Below, in pieces: positions 30,946-39,090 of a DNA stretch of 54,715 nt. Each line of letters opens with the position of its first letter. The stretch's first letter is position 1. The DNA is from Xylophilus sp. ASV27 (GTDB lineage Bacteria; Pseudomonadota; Gammaproteobacteria; Burkholderiales; Burkholderiaceae_C). Where the stretch lies: assembly GCF_016428875.1 (NCBI RefSeq), contig NZ_JAELTO010000016.1, positions 1 through 54,715 on the forward strand, given 5' to 3'. The position numbers were made by a program, and so were the translations under genes. The notes below the pieces were generated by a model. That model ran no database searches. It was not told where the DNA came from and worked only from the letters and a program-made list of their open reading frames with translations.

Positions 30946-31030
30946 GCCCGGGTGGTGAAATTGGTAGACGCAGGGGACTCAAAATCCCCCACCGAAAGGT
31001 GTGCCGGTTCGATTCCGGCCCCGGGCACCA
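30946..31030 (+). tRNA. tRNA-Leu (anticodon CAA)
   Basis: The 85-nt gene folds as a class II tRNA with a long variable arm (CACC-GAAA-GGTG). The acceptor GCCCGGG (30946-30952) pairs with CCCGGGC (31020-31026), A73 follows, and CCA is encoded at 31028-31030. The anticodon loop CTCAAAA gives anticodon CAA for UUG. A CATAAT -10-like box lies about 20 bp upstream. Confidence 0.96.
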
Positions 31031-31276
31031 GATACAAGAAGCCGTTGATTCGCCGGACCCCAGGGAGTCGGCGACGGCCATGGCGAAATTGCACATCCGG
31101 TGCGCTTCTGTCCCTCATCCGAGGGGCACTACGGCCTACCTTGCGCGACTACCGCTGCGGCACCAGCACCACGGATCCTGAAAGCACACGACGACCTCCA
31201 GGCCCCGGCAATTGGCCGCCAGCAACTGCGGGCCCGAGACTGGGCGAGCCAACGCCGCCTGCCACTGCGCTCATAA

Positions 31277-31297
31277 TTGACGTTACGTCAACGTCAA
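31277..31297. promoter_or_regulatory. Inverted-repeat operator upstream of the HSD10-like gene (LiuR-type)
   Basis: TTGACGTTACGTCAA (31277-31291) is a 6-3-6 inverted repeat, followed by a third half-site CGTCAA (31292-31297). From memory this resembles sites of the MerR-family regulator LiuR, which controls branched-chain amino acid and fatty acid breakdown. CATAAT just before it may be the -10. The rest of the gap after the tRNA (31031-31276) shows nothing I recognise. Confidence 0.6.
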
Positions 31298-31311
31298 CCA
31301 CAGGAGCAAAC

Positions 31312-32070
31312 ATGGACATCGCAGGCAAGGTTTTCATCATCACGGGCGCGGCCTCGGGGCTGGGCGAGGGAGCGGCACGGCTGCTGGCCGGCAAGGGCGC
31401 AAAGGTGGTGGTGGCCGACATGCAGGACGCCAAGGGCCAGGCCGTGGCGCAGGAGATCGGCGGCGCCTTCGTGCGCTGCGACGTCACGCAGGAGGCCGAC
31501 GGCCAGGCCGCGGTGGCCAAGGCGCTCGAGCTGGGCCGGCTGATGGGGCTGGTCAACTGTGCCGGCATCGCGCCGGCCGAGAAGACGGTGGGCAAGGCCG
31601 GCGCGCATTCGCTGGCGCTCTTTGCCAAGACCGTGACGGTGAACTTGGTGGGCAGCTTCAACATGATCCGCCTGGCGGCCGAGGCCATGGCCCGCAACGA
31701 GCCCGAGCCGACCGGCGAGCGCGGCGTGCTGATCTCCACCGCGTCGGTGGCGGCCTATGACGGGCAGATCGGGCAGGCGGCCTACAGCGCCTCTAAGGGC
31801 GGCATCGTCGGCATGACGCTGCCGATCGCGCGCGACCTGGCGCGCAACGGCATCCGCAACATGACCATCGCCCCGGGCATCTTCGGCACACCGATGCTGT
31901 TCGGCATGCCGAAGGAGGTGCAGGACGCGCTGGCCGCGGGCGTGCCCTTCCCCTCGCGACTGGGCACGCCGCAGGACTACGCCAAGCTGGTGGCCCACAT
32001 CGTCGAGAACGAGATGCTCAATGGCGAGGTCATCCGCCTGGACGGCGCCATCCGGCTGGCGCCGAAGTAA
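31312..32070 (+). CDS. Short-chain dehydrogenase, HSD10-like 3-hydroxyacyl-CoA dehydrogenase
   Basis: The 252-residue SDR has the NAD motif Thr11-Gly-Ala-Ala-Ser-Gly-Leu-Gly18, Asn111, Ser145 and the catalytic Tyr158-Ser-Ala-Ser-Lys162. Its sequence style throughout (Ala-Gly-Ile-Ala-Pro-Ala and Ala-Pro-Gly-Ile-Phe-Gly-Thr-Pro-Met) is that of the type II 3-hydroxyacyl-CoA / 2-methyl-3-hydroxybutyryl-CoA dehydrogenases of isoleucine and fatty acid breakdown. The ATG follows a strong AGGAG, and the LiuR-like operator upstream supports this role. It appears to be a single-gene unit. Confidence 0.88.
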   Translation: MDIAGKVFIITGAASGLGEGAARLLAGKGAKVVVADMQDAKGQAVAQEIGGAFVRCDVTQEADGQAAVAKALELGRLMGLVNCAGIAPAEKTVGKAGAHSLALFAKTVTVNLVGSFNMIRLAAEAMARNEPEPTGERGVLISTASVAAYDGQIGQAAYSASKGGIVGMTLPIARDLARNGIRNMTIAPGIFGTPMLFGMPKEVQDALAAGVPFPSRLGTPQDYAKLVAHIVENEMLNGEVIRLDGAIRLAPK

Positions 32071-32194
32071 GGCTCCCGCTCGCGGCTTGCGGTAGCGATC
32101 GGTTGCGGGCAAGGCCGGTGAATTGGATACAGTACGCTGCAAGGGACGTTGCCTCTTGGGCCGTCCGCCAATCCAGCAGCACCAGAAGCCATCC

Positions 32195-32830
32195 ATGAAA
32201 CACCTCGCACTCTCCGCCCTGGCCGCAGCCGCTCTCCTCTCCGGCTGCGTCACGACTCCGCCCCCGTCCGCGCCGCAGACCGTGGCGGACCTGCTCAACG
32301 CCGACCCGACTGCCGAGTGCCTGGCGGCGGCCAACCGCGACCCGCGCCTGACCGTGCTCGAATCCAAGGTGGGCAGCCTGCGCAGCGCGGGCCAGGCGTC
32401 GCTGCCCATGCTCGGCAGCAAGCAGATGCCCAGCCCCCAGGAGAAGACCGCGCTGGACATCTGGGGCAGCGAGCGGCAACGCTGCCTGCCGCTGGGGCAG
32501 AACTACCGCGCGAGCAAGTTTCCGCCGGCCCTGGCGTCGGCGTTCGAGCTCAACCAGCGCGAGCTGGTGTTCCTCACCACCAGGCTGTACGCGGGCGACA
32601 TCAACTACGGCCAGTTCAACATGCGCCGCCAGGAGCTGGGCGACGCCTACCGCGCGCGGCTGCTGGAATTCCAGCAGCAGTACAGCGCCTGGCTGCAGGA
32701 GATCGAGCCCCAGCGCCGGCTGGCCGCCTCGCCGCCGCCGCAGACCATGCCGGTATCCCCGGCGGTGCGCGCGCTGTTCACCACCTGCAACCGCTACAAC
32801 GTCGACTACGTGAGCTGCACCAGCCAGTAG
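32195..32830 (+). CDS. Hypothetical lipoprotein
   Basis: The 211-residue protein has a lipoprotein signal peptide ending in Leu-Leu-Ser-Gly-Cys18. A Pro/Thr-rich linker and a helical Gln/Arg-rich domain follow, with cysteines at both ends (Glu-Cys-Leu and Thr-Thr-Cys / Ser-Cys-Thr near the C-terminus) that may form disulfides. I do not recognise the family. An envelope location is likely. It precedes yihY by 72 bp. Confidence 0.75.
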   Translation: MKHLALSALAAAALLSGCVTTPPPSAPQTVADLLNADPTAECLAAANRDPRLTVLESKVGSLRSAGQASLPMLGSKQMPSPQEKTALDIWGSERQRCLPLGQNYRASKFPPALASAFELNQRELVFLTTRLYAGDINYGQFNMRRQELGDAYRARLLEFQQQYSAWLQEIEPQRRLAASPPPQTMPVSPAVRALFTTCNRYNVDYVSCTSQ

Positions 32831-32902
32831 GGCTGGCCGGAAACATTCCTGCACTTCTTCCGGGCGGGCCTCCCGGACAATGGCCCGCAGGAGAAGAGCA
32901 GC

Positions 32903-33949
32903 ATGAACATAAGCCCCTTCATCGCCCTGGCGCGCAAGTCGATCGCCTCGTGGTCGGATGACTACGCGCCCAGCATGGGCGCGGCCATTGCCTACTACAC
33001 CGTCTTTTCGCTCGCGCCGCTGCTGCTGATCGTGATCGCGGTGGCCGGCTTCGTCTTCGGCCGCGAGGCGGTGCAGGGCGAGATCGTGGGCCAGCTCTCC
33101 GGCCTGCTCGGGCAGGAGGGCGCCATGGCGGTGCAGGGCCTGATCCGCGGGGCCAGCCACCCTACCGAGGGCATTATCGCCAGCAGCATCAGCGTGGTGG
33201 TGCTGGTGGTCGGCGCCACCACCGTGTTCGCGGAGCTGCAGAGCGCGCTGGACCGCATCTGGCGCGTGCCCGCCAAAGACGACAAGAGCGGCGTGTTCGC
33301 CACGCTGCAGGCCCGGCTGCTGTCCTTCGGCCTGATCCTGGGACTGGCCTTCCTGCTGATGGTGTCGCTCACGGTGAGCGCGGCGGTGGCGGCCATGGGC
33401 AAGTGGGCCGGCCAGATGGTACCGGGCTGGACCTTCGCGCTGATGGCGCTGAACCTGCTGGTGTCGCTGTCCATCACCACGCTGCTGTTCGCCATGATCT
33501 ACAAGCTCATGCCCAAGGCCAGCATCGCCTGGCGCGACGTCTGGGTCGGCGCGGCGGTGACCGCCGTGCTGTTCGAGGTCGGCAAGATGCTGATCGGGCT
33601 CTACGTGGGCCGCAGCGCCATCTCGTCCTCCTTCGCCGCGGCGGGCTCCATCGTGGTGCTGCTGGTCTGGGTCTATTACTCGGCGCAGATCTTTCTGCTG
33701 GGCGCGGAGTTCACCTGGGTCTATGCCAACGAATACGGCTCGCGCAAGCCGGCCGCGCTGCGCGACACTGCGCCAGCGCCCATCCGGCACGACGACAGCA
33801 CTCACCTGGAAATCGCGCCGACCACGCAAGAGGCCGGCCCCACCCTGCAGCAGCGCATCCTCGTCGCCGTCGGGCTGGCCGCCCTGCAGGTCGCGATCCG
33901 GTTCGCCATGAAGCGCCGTGCCGCCCGCAAGCAGGCGCTGCGGCGCTAG
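32903..33949 (+). CDS. YihY/BrkB-family inner-membrane protein
   Basis: The 348-residue protein has about six transmembrane helices and the family's N-terminal Ala-Ile-Ala-Tyr-Tyr-Thr-Val-Phe-Ser-Leu-Ala-Pro-Leu segment. A charged cytoplasmic C-terminal tail of about 70 residues ends in a Lys/Arg-rich stretch. The family is often miscalled ribonuclease BN or a virulence factor; its function is not settled. Its stop overlaps that of the convergent DUF2177 gene by 4 nt. Confidence 0.9.
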   Translation: MNISPFIALARKSIASWSDDYAPSMGAAIAYYTVFSLAPLLLIVIAVAGFVFGREAVQGEIVGQLSGLLGQEGAMAVQGLIRGASHPTEGIIASSISVVVLVVGATTVFAELQSALDRIWRVPAKDDKSGVFATLQARLLSFGLILGLAFLLMVSLTVSAAVAAMGKWAGQMVPGWTFALMALNLLVSLSITTLLFAMIYKLMPKASIAWRDVWVGAAVTAVLFEVGKMLIGLYVGRSAISSSFAAAGSIVVLLVWVYYSAQIFLLGAEFTWVYANEYGSRKPAALRDTAPAPIRHDDSTHLEIAPTTQEAGPTLQQRILVAVGLAALQVAIRFAMKRRAARKQALRR

Positions 33950-34362
33950 CGGGAAGTGGCGAGCGCGGCGCGGTAAAGCGCGGCACCGGCAACCGCCGTG
34001 AGGAACACGCCCCACAGCACGTCGATCACTGCCAGCCCGGCCGGGAAGCCTTCTAGCACCGACAGGTTGGTGGCGTCATAGGTGCCATAGGCCACGAAGC
34101 CGACCACCGCCGCCCGCAGTACCGCCGTGCCCCAGCCCGCGGGCCGGCCCGAGAGCACCAGGTAGGTCAGGCCGGCCGGGTAGAGCAGATAGAAGGCCGC
34201 CGCGGGCACCATGTCCGGGCTTTCGCGCAGCAGGCTGCCCATCTCGCGCTGGTACAGATCGCGGGCCACCAGGCCGAGCCAGAGCCCGTCCAGCACCAGC
34301 AGGGTCAGCAGGGCGGCCAGATAGGCCAGGCTCCAGCTACGGGCGGAATAAGAAGCGTACAT
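33946..34362 (-). CDS. DUF2177-family membrane protein
   Basis: The 138-residue protein has four predicted transmembrane helices. Family features include Leu-Asp-Gly-Leu-Trp-Leu-Gly near the first helix, and Gly-Thr-Tyr-Asp-Ala-Thr-Asn-Leu plus Asp-Val-Leu-Trp-Gly in the second half. The function is unknown. The start at 34362 follows GGAG; an in-frame ATG at 34395 would add 11 non-conserved residues. Confidence 0.83.
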   Translation of the reverse strand: MYASYSARSWSLAYLAALLTLLVLDGLWLGLVARDLYQREMGSLLRESPDMVPAAAFYLLYPAGLTYLVLSGRPAGWGTAVLRAAVVGFVAYGTYDATNLSVLEGFPAGLAVIDVLWGVFLTAVAGAALYRAALATSR

Positions 34363-34408
34363 GCGGACGACTCCAATCGAGGGGTGACCCCGCAATGTAC
34401 GGCAGTGC

Positions 34409-35314
34409 TCAGGCCCCGCCCTCCTCCGCCATGGCGCGCACCCAGCTTTCGAAGAGGACCAGGGCCGGCGGCGGCGCGTCCACGGCCGGCATGACCAGGT
34501 AGTACGAGCGCTCGCCGCGCAGCGGCCGGTTGCAGGCCACCACCAGTTCGCTGCGCGCCAGCTCGGCCTCGATCAGCAGCGGCGGAATCAGCGCCACGCC
34601 CAGGCCATGCGCGGCGGCGACGGCCACCATGGAGAACAGCTCATAGCGCGGCCCGGCCAGGGCGGCCGGCGCGGCCACGCCCATGGCGTCGAACCACTGG
34701 CGCCAGCCGTAGGGCCGGGTGCTTTGCTGCAGCAGCGGCAGCGCGGCGATGCGGGCCGGCGTGAGTTCCGCGTCGCCGCGCAGCGCCGGGCTGCAGACCG
34801 GGATCACGTCCTCGTGCAGCAGCGGTTCGGCGCGGGTGCCGGGCCAGTGCGCGACCTGCTCGGGCGTGCCGGCGTACAGCGCCGCGTCAAAACCGGTGTC
34901 GGCGAACAGGAAGGGCCGGGTGCGGGTTTCGATGTGCACCGTGATGTCCGGGTGCAGCGCCGCCAGCCGGGGCAGGCGCGGCACCAGCCAGCGCGTGGCG
35001 AAGGTCGGCACCGCCGCCAGCGCGACGGCGCCGCCGCGGCCCTGGCCGGCCATCAGGTCCAGCGTGTCGCGCTCCAGGCCTTCCAGCCCGCGCGCGATCT
35101 GCCGCCAGTACTGCTTGCCGCCGGGCGTCAGCGCCACGCCATGCCGGGTGCGCCGGAACAGGGTCACGCCCAGGAAGTCCTCCAAGGCCTGCACCTGGCG
35201 CGACACGGCGCTTTGCGTGAGCGAAAGCTCTTCGGCCGCGCGGGTATAGCTCTCGTGCCGCGCGGCGGCTTCGAAGCAGGCCAGCGCCTGGGTGGAGGGT
35301 ATACGCCGCCGCAT
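34409..35314 (-). CDS. gcdR: LysR-family regulator, probable activator of glutarate catabolism
   Basis: The 301-residue regulator has an N-terminal winged helix (Ala-Leu-Ala-Cys-Phe-Glu-Ala-Ala-Ala-Arg and Leu-Ser-Leu-Thr-Gln-Ser-Ala-Val-Ser-Arg at about residues 8-40) and a periplasmic-binding-like effector domain. It is divergent from gcdH, the arrangement described for GcdR in pseudomonads, so glutarate or glutaryl-CoA sensing is inferred from context. The ATG at 35314 starts at the conserved Arg-Arg-Ile-Pro-Ser; an earlier ATG at 35350 is less likely. Confidence 0.82.
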   Translation of the reverse strand: MRRRIPSTQALACFEAAARHESYTRAAEELSLTQSAVSRQVQALEDFLGVTLFRRTRHGVALTPGGKQYWRQIARGLEGLERDTLDLMAGQGRGGAVALAAVPTFATRWLVPRLPRLAALHPDITVHIETRTRPFLFADTGFDAALYAGTPEQVAHWPGTRAEPLLHEDVIPVCSPALRGDAELTPARIAALPLLQQSTRPYGWRQWFDAMGVAAPAALAGPRYELFSMVAVAAAHGLGVALIPPLLIEAELARSELVVACNRPLRGERSYYLVMPAVDAPPPALVLFESWVRAMAEEGGA

Positions 35315-35412
35315 GATGAAATGGAATCTTCTTTTGGACCAGGCCAGCACGGTGCCTGTGCTTCATTCTTCCAGAAATTCCCATACCGCATAGCTTGATG
35401 TGCAAAACTCGT

Positions 35413-35441
35413 TTGCCGCAAAACCGGCGGCGCACTAGGAT
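35413..35441 (+). promoter_or_regulatory. Candidate gcdH promoter
   Basis: TTGCCG (35413-35418) and TAGGAT (35436-35441) are 17 bp apart in the 167-bp gap between gcdR and gcdH, leaving about 35 nt of leader. The weak -10 is in keeping with a LysR-activated promoter. Confidence 0.4.
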
Positions 35442-35481
35442 GCAGCCTTCCTCAGCTTCCCCCTTCCCCAGGAGACCTTCC

Positions 35482-36687
35482 ATGTCCAGCGCCCCGCACC
35501 GCGCCGCCTTCCAATGGGCCGACCCGTTCCTGCTCGAACAGCAACTGAGCGACGAAGAGCGCATGGTGCGCGACGCGGCCCATGCCTACTGCCAGGACAA
35601 GCTGGCGCCGCGCGTGCTCGAGGCCTTCCGCCACGAGAAGATGGACACCAGCATCTTCCGCGAGATGGGCGAACTGGGCCTGCTCGGCCCGACCATCCCC
35701 GAGCAGTACGGCGGCCCGGGGCTGAACTATGTCTCCTACGGCCTGATCGCGCGCGAGATCGAGCGCGTGGATTCGGGCTACCGCTCCATGGCCAGCGTGC
35801 AGTCCTCGCTGGTGATGGTGCCCATCCACGAATTCGGCACCGAGGCGCAGAAGCAGAAGTACCTGCCCAGGCTGGCCAGCGGCGAGTGGATCGGCTGCTT
35901 CGGCCTGACCGAGCCCGATCACGGCTCCGACCCCGGCAGCATGGCCACGCGCGCCCACAAGGTCGACGGCGGCTACCGGCTCAAGGGCAGCAAGATGTGG
36001 ATCACCAACAGCCCGGTGGCCGACGTGTTCGTGGTCTGGGCCAAGGAAGTCTCCAAAGGCGGCGCCGTGGGCCCGATCCGCGGCTTCGTGCTCGACAAAG
36101 GCATGAATGGCCTGAGCGCCCCGGCCATCCACGGCAAGGTCGGCCTGCGCGCCTCGGTCACCGGCGAAATCGTCATGGACAACGTCTTCGTGCCGGAAGA
36201 AAACGCCTTCCCCGAAGTACAGGGACTCAAAGGACCGTTCACCTGCCTCAACAGCGCACGCTTCGGCATCGCCTGGGGCGCGCTGGGCGCGGCCGAATTC
36301 TGCTGGCACACCGCGCGCCAGTACACGCTGGACCGCAAGCAGTTCGGCCGCCCACTCGCGGCCAACCAGTTGATCCAGAAGAAGCTGGCCGACATGCAGA
36401 CCGAGATCACGCTGGGCCTGCAGAGCTGCCTGCGCGTGGGCCGCATGAAGGACGAGGGCCAGAACGTGGTCGAGATCACCTCGCTGATCAAGCGCAACAG
36501 CTGCGGCAAGTCGCTCGACATCGCCCGCCTGGCGCGCGACATGATGGGCGGCAACGGCATCAGCGACGAGTTCGGCGTGGCGCGGCACCTGGTGAACCTG
36601 GAAGTGGTCAACACCTATGAAGGCACGCACGACGTGCACGCCCTGATCCTTGGCCGTGCGCAAACCGGCATCCCGGCCTTCAGCTAA
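35482..36687 (+). CDS. gcdH: Glutaryl-CoA dehydrogenase
   Basis: The 401-residue FAD enzyme oxidises and decarboxylates glutaryl-CoA to crotonyl-CoA in lysine and glutarate breakdown. The C-terminal Tyr379-Glu380-Gly-Thr-His-Asp-Val-His-Ala-Leu-Ile-Leu-Gly-Arg matches the catalytic-Glu region of glutaryl-CoA dehydrogenases almost residue for residue. Gly-Leu-Thr-Glu-Pro-Asp-His-Gly-Ser and Trp-Ile-Thr-Asn-Ser are the FAD/substrate segments. The ATG at 35482 follows AGGAG. It lies between gcdR and a CaiB-type CoA-transferase. Confidence 0.96.
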   Translation: MSSAPHRAAFQWADPFLLEQQLSDEERMVRDAAHAYCQDKLAPRVLEAFRHEKMDTSIFREMGELGLLGPTIPEQYGGPGLNYVSYGLIAREIERVDSGYRSMASVQSSLVMVPIHEFGTEAQKQKYLPRLASGEWIGCFGLTEPDHGSDPGSMATRAHKVDGGYRLKGSKMWITNSPVADVFVVWAKEVSKGGAVGPIRGFVLDKGMNGLSAPAIHGKVGLRASVTGEIVMDNVFVPEENAFPEVQGLKGPFTCLNSARFGIAWGALGAAEFCWHTARQYTLDRKQFGRPLAANQLIQKKLADMQTEITLGLQSCLRVGRMKDEGQNVVEITSLIKRNSCGKSLDIARLARDMMGGNGISDEFGVARHLVNLEVVNTYEGTHDVHALILGRAQTGIPAFS

Positions 36688-36740
36688 CCCCCAGGCTTCG
36701 CACTGCGTGTCTTCGCCAACCCCCTTCCAGGGGGCGGCCC
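36685..36740 (+). repeat. Stop-linked intergenic repeat, copy 2
   Basis: From the TAA stop of gcdH (36685-36687) onward, 42 bp are identical to 14719-14760 after frmA. The CCCCCTTCCAGGGGG hairpin then differs in its loop. Confidence 0.85.
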
Positions 36741-36798
36741 GGCGCGGCGCGCCTGCGCATGAAGAAGAAATACGCTCTCCGTTCATAGGACACATCGG

Positions 36799-38043
36799 AT
36801 GACCCTCACCACCCACGAAGGCGCCCTCGCCGGCCTCAAGGTTCTCGACCTCTCGCGCGTGCTGGCCGGCCCCTGGTGCACCCAGACCCTGGCCGACCTG
36901 GGCGCGGACGTGGTGAAGATCGAGCGCCCCGGCAGCGGCGACGACACGCGCCACTGGGGCCCGCCCTTCCTGCGGGACGCCGAGGGCCGCGACACCGAGC
37001 AGGCCGCCTACTTCGCCTGCTGCAACCGCAACAAGCGCTCGGTCACCATCGACATGGCCACGCCCCAGGGCCAGCAGTTGCTGCGGCGCATGGCCGCCGG
37101 GGCCGACGTGCTGGTGGAGAACTTCAAGGTCGGCGGCCTCAGCGCCTACGGCCTGGACTACGCCAGCCTGCAGGCGCTGAACCCGCGGCTTATCTACTGC
37201 TCGGTCACCGGCTTCGGCCAGGACGGCCCCTATGCCAGGCGCGCCGGCTATGACCTCATGGTGCAGGCCATGAGCGGCATGATGAGCATCACCGGCCGCG
37301 CCGACGGCACGCCCGGCGGCGGCCCGCAGCGCGTGGGCGTGGCGCTCACCGACACCTTCACCGGCATGTACGCCGCCACCGCCATCCTGGCCGCGCTGCA
37401 CGCGCGGCAGCACACCGGCCGCGGCCAGCACATCGACATGGCGCTGCTGGACGTGGGCATGGCCATCCTGGCCAACCAGACCACCGGCTACCTCAACACC
37501 GGCAGCGTGCCGCAACGCCAGGGCAACACCCACCCGAGCCTGGCGCCCTACCAGGACTTCCCGACCGCCGACGGCGCCATGCTGCTGGCCATCGGCAACG
37601 ACGGCCAGTTCGCGCGCTTCTGCGCCGCCGTGGGCCGGCCCGAGTGGAGCGCCGACGCGCGCTACGCCAGCAACACCGCGCGGGTGCGCAACCGCGGCAC
37701 GCTGATCCCGGCGATGGAGGAGATCACCCGCACCCGCAGCACCGCCGAATGGATCGCGCTGCTGGAGGACAAGGCCGTGCCCTGCGGCCCGATCAACGAC
37801 ATCGGCCAGGCCTTTGCCGACCCGCAGGTGCAGGCGCGCGGCCTGGCGGTGACGCTGCCGCGCGCGGCCGGCGACGGCATCGCGCAGATCGCCGGCGTGG
37901 CCAGCCCGCTGCGCCTGGCCGAGCACCCGCCCGTGCTGCGCCGCGCCCCGCCCGCGCTGGGCGAACACACCGACGAAGTGCTGCAGGAGATCGGCCTGGC
38001 GCCTGCGCAGATCGCGGAACTGCGCGCCGCCGGCGTTTTGTGA
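36799..38043 (+). CDS. gcdG: CaiB/BaiF-family CoA-transferase, probable succinyl-CoA:glutarate CoA-transferase
   Basis: The 414-residue class III CoA-transferase has the family N-terminus Leu-Lys-Val-Leu-Asp-Leu-Ser-Arg-Val-Leu-Ala-Gly-Pro. The catalytic Asp is likely Asp152 in Gly-Tyr-Asp-Leu-Met-Val-Gln-Ala. It follows gcdH in the same direction, and gcdG in pseudomonads activates glutarate to glutaryl-CoA using succinyl-CoA, so that role is inferred from context. A repeat lies in the 111-bp gap before it. Confidence 0.87.
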   Translation: MTLTTHEGALAGLKVLDLSRVLAGPWCTQTLADLGADVVKIERPGSGDDTRHWGPPFLRDAEGRDTEQAAYFACCNRNKRSVTIDMATPQGQQLLRRMAAGADVLVENFKVGGLSAYGLDYASLQALNPRLIYCSVTGFGQDGPYARRAGYDLMVQAMSGMMSITGRADGTPGGGPQRVGVALTDTFTGMYAATAILAALHARQHTGRGQHIDMALLDVGMAILANQTTGYLNTGSVPQRQGNTHPSLAPYQDFPTADGAMLLAIGNDGQFARFCAAVGRPEWSADARYASNTARVRNRGTLIPAMEEITRTRSTAEWIALLEDKAVPCGPINDIGQAFADPQVQARGLAVTLPRAAGDGIAQIAGVASPLRLAEHPPVLRRAPPALGEHTDEVLQEIGLAPAQIAELRAAGVL

Positions 38044-38055
38044 GGGAAAAAGCCC

Positions 38056-38103
38056 TGAAGCCCAGGTAATATCTGGGCTTTATGCTATTATTTTTATAGC
38101 TAA
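38056..38103. repeat. AT-rich intergenic repeat supplying an epimerase stop codon
   Basis: GAAGCCCAGGTAATATCTGG leads into GCTTTATGCTATTATTTTTA and ends TAGCTAA. It is the family in inverted orientation, with an AAGCCCAG/CTGGGCTT stem. The TAG stop of the minus-strand epimerase gene lies inside its TAGCTA motif. It separates two convergent genes. Confidence 0.85.
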
Positions 38104-39044
38104 TGTGCGGCCATCTGCGCCAGCCCTTCGCGCACCGTCGGGTAGCGCAGCGCCAGCCGCAGTTCCCGGCGCAGGCGGCGGTTGTCCAGCCGGCGCGACT
38201 CGCTCATGAAGCTCAGCAGCATCAGCGACAACTGCTCGCCCGCGGCGCTGCGCGCCACGCGCGGCGGCCGCGGCAGGCGGTACAGGTCGGCCGCCAGATC
38301 GAAGTAGTCGCCCATCTTCAGCTCGGTGTCGTCGCTCGCGTGGTAGACGCGCTGCGCCGCGCCGCGCCACAGCGCCGCGCAGCAGGCCCGCGCCAGGTCG
38401 TCGGCATGGATGTGGTTGGTGTAGACGTCGTCCTCCGGCCGCAGCACCGGCGTGCCGCGCAGCAGGCGCTCGCGCGGCGTGCCGCCGGACCGGTCGGGCG
38501 CGTAGATGCCGGGAATGCGCAGGATGCTGGCGCGGCTGCCGCCCCGGCCGAAGTGGCGCACCGCCGCTTCGGCATCGACCCGGCGGTGCGCGCGCGCGGT
38601 GTGCGGCGACACCGGCCGCCACTCGGCCACCCGCTCGCCATGGCAGTCGCCGTAGACGCCGCTGGTCGAGCCATACACCAGCGCCGCCGGCCGCGTGCGC
38701 CGCGCCAGCACGCGCACCAGCGCCAGCGTGCGGGGGTCGCGCCACCAGGGCGCGCCGGCCTCCTCGCGCGGCGCGGGCGGCGGCGCCAGGTGCAGCACGC
38801 GCTGCGCCAGCCCGGCCAGCCGCCGCAGCGAGGCCGGGTCGTCCAGATTGCCCGCCAGCGGCACGATGCCGCGCGCACGCAGCGCCGGTGCGCGCTCGGG
38901 TGTAGACGTGAGCGCGAGCAGCCGCACACGCCCCGCCAACAGGCCCGCGGCGCGCAGGCCGACATCGCCGCAGCCGACGATCAGCACGCGCTGGCGCTTG
39001 AAGCGCGCAGGCAGCGCGCCGAGAGGGGTCTGGTTTGAGGGCAA
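38100..39044 (-). CDS. NAD-dependent epimerase/dehydratase-family protein
   Basis: The 314-residue (by the chosen start) atypical SDR has Val-Leu-Ile-Val-Gly-Cys-Gly-Asp-Val-Gly as its nucleotide-binding loop. Tyr-Gly-Ser-Thr-Ser-Gly-Val-Tyr-Gly gives the Ser-Thr/Tyr region, and Ile-Leu-Arg-Ile-Pro-Gly-Ile-Tyr follows. The usual Tyr-x3-Lys seems altered, so catalytic activity is uncertain. No ATG lies near the conserved N-terminus. The likely start is TTG at 39042-39044 with GGA upstream; an ATG at 39104 would overlap the divergent gene. The stop lies inside a repeat. Confidence 0.75.
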   Translation of the reverse strand: MPSNQTPLGALPARFKRQRVLIVGCGDVGLRAAGLLAGRVRLLALTSTPERAPALRARGIVPLAGNLDDPASLRRLAGLAQRVLHLAPPPAPREEAGAPWWRDPRTLALVRVLARRTRPAALVYGSTSGVYGDCHGERVAEWRPVSPHTARAHRRVDAEAAVRHFGRGGSRASILRIPGIYAPDRSGGTPRERLLRGTPVLRPEDDVYTNHIHADDLARACCAALWRGAAQRVYHASDDTELKMGDYFDLAADLYRLPRPPRVARSAAGEQLSLMLLSFMSESRRLDNRRLRRELRLALRYPTVREGLAQMAAH

Positions 39045-39090
39045 AATCGATCCGATCGAAAGCAAGGCCTCTTCCAAGGATAACCACGCG

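Noticed and set aside
30908-31096. Longer N-terminus for cysM through the tRNA region
   Set aside because: The extension runs antisense across tRNA-Leu and lacks conservation; the family N-terminus starts at 30907.
30910-31311. N-terminal extension of the HSD10-like dehydrogenase over the tRNA
   Set aside because: The extension crosses the tRNA and the operator; the ATG at 31312 has a strong AGGAG and begins at the family N-terminus.
30946-31311. Integration site of a mobile element at tRNA-Leu
   Set aside because: No integrase, no duplicated tRNA 3' end and no gene of foreign character follow within the window.
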